In this document: one piece after another, positions 1 through 7,794 of the stretch
How positions within the stretch are numbered: the first letter of the stretch is position 1
How the letters are laid out: each line of letters begins with the position of its first letter
NCBI GenBank assembly: GCA_018241685.1
Contig: JAFEDJ010000009.1
Span: 248,001-312,000, forward strand
Length of the DNA stretch: 64,000 nucleotides
Source: Pseudomonadota bacterium
GTDB taxonomy: Bacteria > Pseudomonadota > Gammaproteobacteria > Burkholderiales > Rhodocyclaceae
Reading direction: 5' to 3'
Position numbers and translations under genes: made by a program
Notes under the pieces: model-generated
The model's input: the letters and a program-made list of their open reading frames with translations, nothing else
Database searches by the model: none
What the model was told of the DNA's origin: nothing

Positions 1-1040
1 ACGTAGAGGTGGCTGCGCGGCCGCTCGCCGGCCCAAGCCTTGATGACGTGGGGGCTGTCCACGCGGCGGGCGACCCATTCCTCCAGCACGAAGCTGTCCA
101 GATAGGCCGCGTCCTCGCGCCGGTCGATGGACGGCGCCTTGAGCACCACCGCTGCGCCGCTGGCGTCATCGACGGCGAGGAAGACGTGGCTGCGGGCGCT
201 GACCTGCAGCTCCCGCACGATGGTGAAGCCTTCGAAGGTCATCCGTGGCGCCAGCGGCGGCGGCAGCGCCAGCCCGTCGCGGCGCAGGTCGGCACGCGGC
301 GCGCCGGCGTCGGGCAGCGCGTCGATGCGCAGCAGCTGCAGCGTGGCGTCGTCGCTGCTGCCGCGCAGGCGGGCCTGCTCCACCAGCCATGCCGCCGCGG
401 CGTCCAGGTCCTGCGGGTCGCGGTGCAGCGCGTCGTGCACCGTGGTTGCGTCGAGCTGGGCATAGGCGCCGTCGGTGGCGAGCAGGTAGAGCTCGCCGGC
501 CTCCGCCTCCCAGCTGCGGTAATCGATCTCGATGTTCGGACCGGTCCCCAGGGCGCGGCCCAGGTAGGACTCGACGGACGACAGCCGGACCCGGTGGTCT
601 TCGGTGAGCTGTTCGAGGGCCTGGGCATGCACGCGGAAGATGCGCGAATCGCCCACGTGGAACAGGTGCAGGTCGCGCCCTTTGAGGATCAGTGCGCTGA
701 AGGTGCACACATAGCCACGGTCCTTCTCGAAGCGGGCGTCGCTGGCGATGGTCTGGGAATGCAGCCAGGAATTGGCCGCACTCAAAACCCGCTCGGCGGC
801 CCGGCGCACCGACCAGGCCTCGGAGGTCGCGTAATAGTCTTCGAGGAAGGAGCGGACGGCGGTCTGGCTCGCCACCTGGCTGACCTGGCTGGAGCTAATG
901 CCGTCGGCAATCGCCAGCGCGATGCCCTTGCCGGCGAGCTGGCTGCCCTTGGGCAGCACGGCGCCGTGGAAGTCCTGGTTGGTGTCGTGGGCCCCGGCCA
1001 GGGAAGCCTGGCCGAGACTCACGCGCAGCGGTGCCGACAT
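1..1040 (-). CDS. PP2C-type phosphatase / Ser-Thr protein kinase fusion (3' end outside window)
   Basis: The visible 346 residues start at the ATG at 1040 and run off the left edge. Residues 1-240 read as a PP2C-family phosphatase: an early Asp in AHDTNQD, ADGISSS, the segment FHVGDSRIFR, LLATDGAY and a final SSDDATL, which supply the metal-binding Asp residues of the family. After a linker the sequence resembles the N-lobe of a protein kinase (FTIVRELQ glycine-loop region, then VVLKAPS with the likely ATP-binding Lys). Bifunctional kinase/phosphatases of this type sit next to nitrate and nitrite assimilation genes in several proteobacteria. Here it follows nirBD-nirC on the same strand with a 28-bp gap, so co-transcription is likely. 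Its substrate cannot be read from the sequence. Confidence 0.85.
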   Translation of the reverse strand, partial: MSAPLRVSLGQASLAGAHDTNQDFHGAVLPKGSQLAGKGIALAIADGISSSQVSQVASQTAVRSFLEDYYATSEAWSVRRAAERVLSAANSWLHSQTIASDARFEKDRGYVCTFSALILKGRDLHLFHVGDSRIFRVHAQALEQLTEDHRVRLSSVESYLGRALGTGPNIEIDYRSWEAEAGELYLLATDGAYAQLDATTVHDALHRDPQDLDAAAAWLVEQARLRGSSDDATLQLLRIDALPDAGAPRADLRRDGLALPPPLAPRMTFEGFTIVRELQVSARSHVFLAVDDASGAAVVLKAPSIDRREDAAYLDSFVLEEWVARRVDSPHVIKAWAGERPRSHLY

Positions 1041-1068
1041 GGGGCGGCGGTCCGTGCGTCCGGGCCGA

Positions 1069-1881
1069 TCAGGCGGCGCGGCGCTTGGGGGCGGTCTTGT
1101 AGTGGGTGGAGTACAGCGTGGCGCCGACGAAGGTCAGGCCGCCGACCACGTTGCCGAGCACGGTGGGGATCTCGTTCCAGATCAGGTAGTCCATGAAGGT
1201 GAAGTTGCCACCCAGCATCAGGCCCGACGGGAACAGGTACATGTTGACCACACTGTGCTCGAAGCCCATGTAGAAGAACACCAGGATCGGCATCCACATG
1301 CCGATGACCTTGCCGGACACGCTGGTGGACATCATCGCGGCGACCACGCCGGTGGACACCATCCAGTTGCACATCACCGCGCGCACGAACAGCGTCAGCA
1401 TGCCCGCCGCGCCGTGGGCGGCGTAGCCGACGGTGCGGCCCTCGCCGATGTGGCCGATCTTCTGGCCGATGGCGTTGGGCGCCTCGGAGAAGCCGTTGGT
1501 GAAGATGATCGCCATGAACACCGCCACCGTCAGCGCACCGGCGAAGTTGCCGGTGAACACCAGGCCCCAGTTGCGCAGCACGCCGCTCCAGGTGGCGCCG
1601 GCACGCTTGTCGAGCACCGCCAGCGGGGCCAGCGTGAACACGCCGGTCAGCAGGTCGAAGCCCATCAGGTAGAGCATGCAGAAGCCGACCGGGAACAGCA
1701 GCGCGCCGATCAGCGGGTTGGCGGTGTTCACCGACACCGTCACCGCGAAGGCGGCGGCGAGGGCCAGGATGGCGCCGGCCATGTAGGCGCGGATCAGGGT
1801 GTCGCGGGTGGACATCAGCAGTTTGGATTCGCCGGCGTCCACCATCTTGGTGACGAACTCGGCGGGAGCGAGGTAAGCCAT
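1069..1881 (-). CDS. nirC: Formate/nitrite transporter family channel (NirC-like)
   Basis: A 270-residue integral membrane protein of the FNT family with about six membrane segments. Family features include the N-terminal amphipathic part ending in TRDTLIRAYMAGAILAL, the central FTGNFAGAL (FNT signature GN-x-x-G) and the C-terminal GNVVGG. FNT proteins form pentameric channels for small monovalent anions. Placement directly behind nirB and nirD argues for nitrite rather than formate, so NirC is preferred over FocA. The start is the ATG at 1881, preceded on the minus strand by an AGGAAC-type ribosome site. The gap from nirD is 30 bp, consistent with one operon nirB-nirD-nirC-kinase/phosphatase. 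Confidence 0.9.
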   Translation of the reverse strand: MAYLAPAEFVTKMVDAGESKLLMSTRDTLIRAYMAGAILALAAAFAVTVSVNTANPLIGALLFPVGFCMLYLMGFDLLTGVFTLAPLAVLDKRAGATWSGVLRNWGLVFTGNFAGALTVAVFMAIIFTNGFSEAPNAIGQKIGHIGEGRTVGYAAHGAAGMLTLFVRAVMCNWMVSTGVVAAMMSTSVSGKVIGMWMPILVFFYMGFEHSVVNMYLFPSGLMLGGNFTFMDYLIWNEIPTVLGNVVGGLTFVGATLYSTHYKTAPKRRAA

Positions 1882-1911
1882 TTCAGTTCCTTTCTGAATT
1901 CGGGCCGGGGC

Positions 1912-2250
1912 TCAGCCCAGGGCGACCAGCACGCGCTGGTCGTCGATGCGTACCGAGTGGGTGCGCACCGAGTGCTCGGGCGCTTCCAGGCAGGCGCCGG
2001 TGGCCAGGTCGAAGTGGTTCTTGTAGAGCGGCGAGGCGACCACGACGTGTTCGCCGAGGTTGCCCAGCAGGCCGCGGGACAGCACGCTGGCGCCGGACTT
2101 CGGGTCCACGTTGTCGATGGCGTAGAAGTCGGACTGGCCGACACGGAAGACCGCCACGTGGCGGTCCTCCACCAGCGCGCAGACGCCGGTATTGGGTAGG
2201 ATTTCATCCACTTTGCAGACGGTGGTCCAGACGAGGGGGGCGATGCTCAT
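1912..2250 (-). CDS. nirD: Nitrite reductase (NADH) small subunit
   Basis: A 112-residue protein that matches the NirD small subunit of assimilatory NADH-nitrite reductase: a Rieske-like beta fold (VCKVDEILPNTGVCALV, VFRVGQSDFYAIDNVDP, SPLYKNHFDLATGACLE). As is usual for NirD, the Cys/His ligands of a true Rieske cluster are missing, so it does not bind [2Fe-2S]. It lies 11 bp downstream of nirB on the same strand, the standard nirBD arrangement. An AGGAG-type site lies just upstream of the ATG at 2250. It is thought to work in the cytoplasm as partner of NirB in reducing nitrite to ammonium. Confidence 0.93.
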   Translation of the reverse strand: MSIAPLVWTTVCKVDEILPNTGVCALVEDRHVAVFRVGQSDFYAIDNVDPKSGASVLSRGLLGNLGEHVVVASPLYKNHFDLATGACLEAPEHSVRTHSVRIDDQRVLVALG

Positions 2251-2261
2251 TGCGGGTCTCC

Positions 2262-4799
2262 TCAGGCGGGAATGGCGGTGTCGTCAAGCTCGGCGGCGGG
2301 GCGTTCGTCGGCGCGGGCGGGGCGGATCTGGCCACGCTCCTGCACGAAGACGATGTGCTCGTCGGCCTTGTCGCTATTGACGAAGGAACGGAAGCGCTGG
2401 CGCACCTCGGGGTTGGTGACGGCGGTCTTCCACTCGCACTGGTAGGTGTCCACCACATGCTGCATCTGGCCCTCCAACTCGGCGGCGAGGCCCAGGCTGT
2501 CGTTCACCACCACGTCCTTCAGGTAGTCGAGGCCACCGTCCAGGTTGTCGCGCCAGGTGCTGGTGCGCTGCAGGCGGTCTGCGGTGCGCACGTAGAACAT
2601 CAGGAAGCGGTCGATCAGCTGCACCAGCTGGGCCTTGGTCAGGTCCGCGGCGAGCAGCTCGGCGTGGCGCGGCTTCATGCCGCCGTTGCCGCACACGTAG
2701 AGGTTCCAGCCCTTCTCGGTGGCGATGATGCCCACGTCCTTGCCCTGGGCCTCGGCACATTCCCGCGTGCAGCCGGACACCCCGAACTTGATCTTGTGCG
2801 GCGCGCGCAGGCCCTTGTAGCGGTTCTCCAGCTCCACCGCGAGGCCGACGCTGTCATCCACGCCGTAGCGGCACCAGGTGCTGCCGACGCAGCTCTTTAC
2901 GGTGCGCAGGGACTTGCCGTAGGCGTGGCCGGATTCAAAGCCGGCAGCGATCAGCTCTTCCCAGATCAGCGGCAGCTGCTCGACGCGGGCGCCGAACAGG
3001 TCCACCCGCTGGCCGCCGGTGACCTTGGTGTAGAGGCCGTACTTCTTGGCCACCTGGCCGACGGCGATCAGGCCGTCCGGTGTCACTTCGCCACCCGCCA
3101 TGCGCGGCACCACCGAGTAGGTGCCGTCCTTCTGGATGTTGCCGAGGAAGTAGTCGTTGCTGTCCTGCAGGCCGGCCAGCTCCTTCTTCAGCACGAACTC
3201 GTTCCAGCACGACGCGAAGATGCTCGCCGCGGCGGGCTTGCAGATGTCGCAGCCGAGGCCCTGGCCGTGCTTGGCCAGCAGCTCGTCGAAGGTCTTGATC
3301 TGGCCGACCTTGATGAGGTGAAAGAGCTCCTGGCGGGAGTAGGAAAAGTGCTCGCAGAGGTGGTTGTTCACCGCCATGCCCAGGCGGCTCATCTCGGCTT
3401 TCATCACCTGCGTCACCAGCGGCACGCAGCCGCCGCAGGTGGCGCCGGCCTTGGTGCAGGCCTTCAGCTCGCCGATGGTGGTGGCGCCGTCGGCCACCGC
3501 CGCGCAGATCTGGCCCTTGCTGACGTTGTTGCAGGAGCAGATCTGGGCGCTGTCGGGCAGCGCATCCACGCCCAGGCCGGGCTTGGCCTTGCCGTCGCTG
3601 GACGGCAGGATCAGGAATTCCGGGTCGGCCGGCAGCGCGATGCCGTTGAGGGCCATCTGCAGCAGCGTGCCGTACTCGTCGGCGTTGCCGACCAGCACCG
3701 CGCCGATCAGCTGCTTGCCGTCGGCGCTGGTGACGATCTTCTTGTAGATCTGCTTCACCTCGTCCATGTAGCGGAAGCTGCGGCAGCCGGTGGTGCGCCC
3801 TTGCGCATCGCCGATGCTGGCCACATCCACGCCCATCAGCTTGAGCTTGGTGCTCATGTCGGCGCCGGCGAAGGCCGCATCCACCTGGCCGGTCATGTGG
3901 CGGGCCGCCACGCGGGCCATGTCGTAGCCGGGGGCCACCAGGCCGAACAGCTGGTCCTTCCACGCCGCGCACTCGCCGATGGCGTACACGTCGGGATCGG
4001 TCGTGCGGCAGTGGTCGTCCACCGCGATGCCGCCGCGGGCGCCGACGGCCAGCGCGTTCTGGCGGGCCAGTTCGTCACGCGGGCGGATGCCGGCGGAGAA
4101 CACGATCATGTCGGTCTCGAGGTAGGTGCCGTCGTCGAACACCATGCGGTGGCGCGCACGGGCGCCGTCGGTGATCTCCGTCGTGTGGCGGCTGGTGTGC
4201 ACATGCACGCCCAGCTCCTCGATCTTGTTGCGCAGGATGCGGCCGCCGTCGTCGTCCACCTGCACCGCCATCAGGCGCGGCGCGAACTCCACCACGTGGG
4301 TTTCCAGGCCCAGGTCGCGCAGGGCCTTGGCGCATTCCAGGCCGAGCAGGCCGCCGCCAATCACCACGCCGCTCTTCGAGCGCTTGCCGGCCTCGGTCAT
4401 CGCTTCCAGGTCTTCGATGGTGCGATAGACGAAGCAGTCGGCCCGGTCGGCACCGCGCAGCGGCGGCACGAAGGGCACGGAACCGGTGGCCAGCACCAGC
4501 TTGTCGTAGGACAGCACCTCGCCGTCGGCGGTGGTCACCGTCTTCTTGCGGCGGTCGATGGCGCTGGCGCGGGTCTTCAGGCGCAGCGCAAAGCCGCTCT
4601 CGTCGAAGAAGCCGGGCGCCACCAGGGACAGCTCGTCGGCGCTCTTGCCGGCGAAGAATTCGGACAGATGGACCCGGTCGTAAGCCGCGCGCGGCTCCTC
4701 GCAGAGGACGCTGACTTCAGTGGGGACGGATGCCAGTTGGTGAAGTTCTTCGAGGAACTTGTGGCCCACCATGCCATGGCCGACAACGATGATTTTCAT
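2262..4799 (-). CDS. nirB: Nitrite reductase (NADH) large subunit
   Basis: An 845-residue NirB, full length for the family. Order of domains: FAD/NAD(P)-binding oxidoreductase (KIIVVGHGMVGHKFLEEL at the start, second dinucleotide loop VVIGGGLLGLE near 150, FAD motif YAIGECA near 275), BFD-like [2Fe-2S] region (CSCNNVSKGQ near 420 and ATCGGCVP near 455), then sulfite/nitrite reductase ferredoxin-like and siroheme/[4Fe-4S] domains with cluster ligands in STWCRYG and GCTRECAEA. It reduces nitrite to ammonium in the cytoplasm with NADH. It is the first gene of the minus-strand nir operon. The leader contains two inverted repeats, one of which overlaps the ribosome binding site (listed separately). 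Confidence 0.97.
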   Translation of the reverse strand: MKIIVVGHGMVGHKFLEELHQLASVPTEVSVLCEEPRAAYDRVHLSEFFAGKSADELSLVAPGFFDESGFALRLKTRASAIDRRKKTVTTADGEVLSYDKLVLATGSVPFVPPLRGADRADCFVYRTIEDLEAMTEAGKRSKSGVVIGGGLLGLECAKALRDLGLETHVVEFAPRLMAVQVDDDGGRILRNKIEELGVHVHTSRHTTEITDGARARHRMVFDDGTYLETDMIVFSAGIRPRDELARQNALAVGARGGIAVDDHCRTTDPDVYAIGECAAWKDQLFGLVAPGYDMARVAARHMTGQVDAAFAGADMSTKLKLMGVDVASIGDAQGRTTGCRSFRYMDEVKQIYKKIVTSADGKQLIGAVLVGNADEYGTLLQMALNGIALPADPEFLILPSSDGKAKPGLGVDALPDSAQICSCNNVSKGQICAAVADGATTIGELKACTKAGATCGGCVPLVTQVMKAEMSRLGMAVNNHLCEHFSYSRQELFHLIKVGQIKTFDELLAKHGQGLGCDICKPAAASIFASCWNEFVLKKELAGLQDSNDYFLGNIQKDGTYSVVPRMAGGEVTPDGLIAVGQVAKKYGLYTKVTGGQRVDLFGARVEQLPLIWEELIAAGFESGHAYGKSLRTVKSCVGSTWCRYGVDDSVGLAVELENRYKGLRAPHKIKFGVSGCTRECAEAQGKDVGIIATEKGWNLYVCGNGGMKPRHAELLAADLTKAQLVQLIDRFLMFYVRTADRLQRTSTWRDNLDGGLDYLKDVVVNDSLGLAAELEGQMQHVVDTYQCEWKTAVTNPEVRQRFRSFVNSDKADEHIVFVQERGQIRPARADERPAAELDDTAIPA

Positions 4800-4803
4800 A
4801 TTC

Positions 4804-4843
4804 GATCCTGCGAGTCCGGCTCCATGGGCAGCCTCACAGGATC
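4804..4843 (-). promoter_or_regulatory. Hairpin over the nirB ribosome binding site
   Basis: Arms GATCCTGCGAG (4804-4814) and CTCACAGGATC (4833-4843) pair over 11 bp in the minus-strand transcript, with one G-U pair and an 18-nt loop. The 3' arm contains the AGGAT that is the best Shine-Dalgarno candidate for the nirB ATG at 4799, so a closed hairpin would hide it. Whether it controls translation or is part of an antitermination leader is not shown by the sequence. Confidence 0.5.
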
Positions 4844-4850
4844 ACCGGCG

Positions 4851-4866
4851 ATTCACTGACGTGAAT
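4851..4866 (-). promoter_or_regulatory. Perfect palindrome in the nirB leader
   Basis: ATTCAC-TGAC-GTGAAT is a perfect 6-bp inverted repeat with a 4-nt spacer, 8 bp upstream of the RBS-masking hairpin. It may be a second leader hairpin or a protein operator. The loop does not fit the hexaloop of ANTAR-type antiterminators. Confidence 0.4.
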
Positions 4867-5205
4867 GGCACGGCGCATCAAGGGCCCCCGCAGAACGCGG
4901 CTCAAACTCGGGTTGGAACTGGCGAGCGGTGCCCAAGGGCATCCTGCTCACTCGAATCCCGCCGTCGTTGGCGGAGGCAAATTCCCCTTCGGCAGCGTTG
5001 CCAGCCGGGGTCTGGTCTCTTCTTAGCAAAAGGCGGGCCAGAAGCGGATCAGGCGGAAAACGGGCGGTGGTTGGGGGGTAGGAGGCGGAAAAGCAGCGGG
5101 GCATGCACTTGGGTGGTGCGTGGGGCACGGGTTTGGAGCAGGGCGGCTCGAGGGGCAGTGCGACACCAAAATTTGCCGGAGTGAGGCAGCACGCAGCGCA
5201 TAATT
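4867..5205. other. Divergent intergenic region between nirB and the binding-protein/GGDEF gene
   Basis: About 340 bp without a convincing gene. It should hold promoters for both divergent transcripts. No clear sigma-70 or sigma-54 element and no TTGAT-N4-ATCAA box was found here by eye. Confidence 0.4.
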
Positions 5206-6816
5206 GTGCAAATGCCTTGTCATGTTTTTTGCTGCCGCCTGTGGCCCCTGCTTTTCACTGCCCTGCTGGGGGCTCCCGGTATGGGCTGGGCGTTGGAAAA
5301 GGTCTCCCTGCAGCTCAAGTGGAGCCATGCCTTCCAGTTTGCCGGCTATTACGCGGCGCTGGAGAAGGGTTATTACCGGGAGGCCGGTCTGGATGTCCAG
5401 TTGCGTGAAGCCACGCCCGGCATTGATCCGTTGCAGGCGGTCCTGACCGACCAGGCCCAGTACGGCGTAGGAACCAGCAGCCTGTTGCTGGCCCGCAGGT
5501 CGGGCAAGCCGGTGGTCGTGCTGGCGGTGATTTTCCAGCATTCCCCGCTGGTGCTGATCGCGCGCCAGAGCGGTGCGGACAGCGGCACTCAGGCCATCCA
5601 TGACATCGTTGGCAAGCGCGTCATGATCGAGCCGCAGTCGGACGAGCTGGTCGCCTATCTCAAACAGGAAGGCATCACGCTGGATCGCCTGGTCCAGCTG
5701 CCCCACAGCTTCAAGCCGGAAGACCTGATCGAAGGCCGCGTCGATGCCATCTCCGCCTACGTCAGCAACGAGCCCTACTACCTGGACCGCGCCAAGTTCG
5801 ATTACCAGGTCTATACGCCGCGGGCCGGCGGCATCGATTTCTACGGTGACAACCTGTTCACCACCGAGCGGGAACTGAAGGCCCATCCGGAGCGCGTACG
5901 CGCCTTCCGGGAGGCCAGCCTGCGCGGTTGGCAATATGCGATGCAGCATCCGGAGGAAATCGCCGATCTGATCCTGGCCAAGTACTCCACGCAACATCCG
6001 CGCGGCTTCTATCTTTTCGAGGCGCAACGCATGACGTCGCTGATGCGCACCGATCTGGTCGAGGTCGGCTACATGAACCGCGGGCGCTGGCGCCACATCG
6101 CCGACACCTATGCCGATCTCGGGCTGCTGCCCGGCAATTACTCCCTGAATGGCTTTCTTTACGAGCCCGATGCCCCGCGCGACCCGACGACGCTGTATAT
6201 CGCGCTAGGGCTGCTGGCCGGTGTCAGTGCGCTGGCCATCTACATCTACCGCATCAACCACCGCCTGCGTCGTGCCCTCGGCGAAAGCCGGGAGGCGGAA
6301 GGGCGCATCCGTCATCTGGCGCAGCACGATCCGCTGACCGATCTGCCCAACCGCGCACTGTTTTCCGACCGCCTCGAGCAGGCGCTGGCCAACGCCAAAC
6401 GCGATGGCCAGCTACTGGCGGTAATGTTCATGGATCTGGATGACTTCAAGCCGATCAACGACAACCTGGGGCACGGCATCGGCGACTGCCTGCTGCAGCA
6501 GGTCGCCCTCCGCCTGCGCCACAGCCTGCGCGAATCCGACACCGTGGCGCGGGTGGGCGGCGACGAGTTCATCCTGCTCCTGCGCAACATCACGGACGCG
6601 CCCGATGCCCTGGCCGTGGCGCAAAAACTTGGCGCGGCCCTCGCCACGCCCTTCGAGATCGCAAGCCACACCATCCAGATCTCCGCCAGCATCGGCATCG
6701 CCCTCTATCCCGATCACGGCCTCGGCAGCATCGAATTGCTCAAGCATGCCGATGAAGCCATGTACGAAGCCAAGCGCGCCGGCCGGAACCGGGTCCAGGT
6801 CTTCGCGCCGGCTTGA
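5206..6816 (+). CDS. NMT1/THI5-like periplasmic binding domain fused to GGDEF diguanylate cyclase
   Basis: A 536-residue protein. Residues 1-30 form a signal or anchor segment (WPLLFTALLGAPGMGWA). Residues about 32-325 match an NMT1/THI5-like substrate-binding domain (VSLQLKWSHAFQFAGYYAAL, EKGYYREAGLDVQL, ISAYVSNEPYYL). A membrane helix lies near 332-352 (LYIALGLLAGVSALAIYIY). The C-terminal third is a GGDEF domain with an intact GGDEF active site (ARVGGDEFILLL) and no EAL. The likely role is an inner-membrane diguanylate cyclase whose periplasmic part senses a small nutrient; related binding domains bind pyrimidines, taurine or nitrate analogues. The ligand is unknown. GTG at 5206 and ATG at 5212 are alternative starts; neither has a strong ribosome site. 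Confidence 0.88.
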   Translation: MQMPCHVFCCRLWPLLFTALLGAPGMGWALEKVSLQLKWSHAFQFAGYYAALEKGYYREAGLDVQLREATPGIDPLQAVLTDQAQYGVGTSSLLLARRSGKPVVVLAVIFQHSPLVLIARQSGADSGTQAIHDIVGKRVMIEPQSDELVAYLKQEGITLDRLVQLPHSFKPEDLIEGRVDAISAYVSNEPYYLDRAKFDYQVYTPRAGGIDFYGDNLFTTERELKAHPERVRAFREASLRGWQYAMQHPEEIADLILAKYSTQHPRGFYLFEAQRMTSLMRTDLVEVGYMNRGRWRHIADTYADLGLLPGNYSLNGFLYEPDAPRDPTTLYIALGLLAGVSALAIYIYRINHRLRRALGESREAEGRIRHLAQHDPLTDLPNRALFSDRLEQALANAKRDGQLLAVMFMDLDDFKPINDNLGHGIGDCLLQQVALRLRHSLRESDTVARVGGDEFILLLRNITDAPDALAVAQKLGAALATPFEIASHTIQISASIGIALYPDHGLGSIELLKHADEAMYEAKRAGRNRVQVFAPA

Positions 6817-6822
6817 ATCGAA

Positions 6823-6842
6823 GCCGGGCGGCAGCGCCCGGT
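6823..6842. terminator. GC-rich hairpin between convergent genes
   Basis: CCGGGCG-GCAG-CGCCCGG (6824-6841) is a perfect 7-bp stem with a 4-nt loop, 7 bp after the stop of the GGDEF gene and just before the yjbR stop. There is no long U-run. It probably terminates both convergent transcripts. Confidence 0.6.
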
Positions 6843-7211
6843 TCAGCTTTCCGGAACGAGAAATTCCGGCTGCCGGTATTTGGGCAGGCGCAGTGCCACC
6901 AACTGGTGGGCCCGTGTCAGCGCGGTCTTCAATTCCGCCTCGCCAAGGGGATAGGGCAGGTCCATCGTGATCCAGCGGGCACGGGCCAGATAGGGCGCCG
7001 GCCGGATTCCGGGGCGGTCGGTGTAGCCCAGGAACAGATCTCCATCGACCTTGAAGGCCAGCCTTTCCACGCCTTTGGCCGGCGCGTTGAGCATGGCGAA
7101 CATCTTTTCGTCCGCAATCGAAAAAACCCGGTTGTTGCCCCATTTGAGAGACTCATGGGTACCCGGCAAGGTCAGGCAGAACTCGGCAACCTGGTTCGGC
7201 GTCATCGACAT
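6843..7211 (-). CDS. MmcQ/YjbR family protein
   Basis: A 122-residue protein starting at the ATG at 7211. It matches the MmcQ/YjbR family (CyaY-like alpha/beta fold): LPGTHESLKWGNNRVFSI, KMFAMLN, AFKVD near the middle, and PYLARARWITMDLP followed by a helix ending LVALRLPKY. These small proteins are presumed DNA-binding from the fold, but their role is not established. An in-frame extension upstream to 7358 is possible but has the look of non-coding sequence, so the shorter start with the weak AAAGAAAG site is preferred. The last codons carry one copy of a 16-nt repeat found again at 14264. Confidence 0.85.
   Translation of the reverse strand: MSMTPNQVAEFCLTLPGTHESLKWGNNRVFSIADEKMFAMLNAPAKGVERLAFKVDGDLFLGYTDRPGIRPAPYLARARWITMDLPYPLGEAELKTALTRAHQLVALRLPKYRQPEFLVPES
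6857..6872. repeat. Direct repeat copy 1, left of the hsd block
   Basis: CGAGAAATTCCGGCTG, identical to 14264-14279. Extended leftwards, the two copies match in 19 of 20 bases. This copy lies in the last codons of the yjbR gene. Confidence 0.6.
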
Positions 7212-7794
7212 GTGTGGTGCTTTCTTTCGGTGGTATCGGCGCTGGGCATCGCGGATCTCCCACACCTGTCCTTGGAGGCTCCATTTTAGTCCCATCGGCA
7301 TCAGCCTCAGGCTGCTCGTCATGACCCGCGGCAATGCGGGTGACGTGTTTCGACGCATGGATGCCGAGTCCTGAGATAACTACCTGTGGGAATGCGGGAT
7401 GATTGCGGATGAGGCGCGGGGGTGGAGGTAGAGCGCTGTACCTCTTGCACTCCAGGTGAAAGGGATGGCAGGACCAGAGCGGTACGGGCCTGTCGTCCGT
7501 TCAATACTTGTCCAAGGGGAGGTGTTACGCATTCTGGGTGTGACGGATCGCCTAAGTGTATGGGTATCAATGGATGTAGTATCGCCATCCATGAATTCCT
7601 TGAATGCCATTAGGATGAAGGTCGTCGAGTTTGCTTGTGGGCATGGCTGCATCACTATGTACGATGCAGTTCGGTCGACCAATGGAAATCGCACAACGCC
7701 CACGCAGTATTTGCGGGCATGAGTAGATGGAGATTGCGTGGACCTTCACGGCACTGCCTTGAGTGTCTGGTGCGAGTTCAGATAAAGGGCATTC
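7212..7794. other. Intergenic region upstream of hsdR, left edge of the restriction island
   Basis: About 580 bp with lower GC than the flanks. Short ORFs occur on both strands, but none has a ribosome site together with a protein-like composition. It should contain the hsd promoter. Nothing else is recognised. Confidence 0.4.

Noticed and set aside
2250..4859. Long plus-strand open frame of about 870 codons
   Set aside because: It is the antisense shadow of nirB, caused by high GC codon bias; it has no protein-like composition or ribosome site.
4804..4866. ANTAR (NasR/NasT-type) antiterminator target in the nirB leader
   Set aside because: The hairpins do not have the paired hexanucleotide loops with A at position 1 and G at position 4.
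6843..7358. Longer start for the yjbR gene
   Set aside because: The extra 49 residues are basic, unlike the family, and no ribosome site precedes them.
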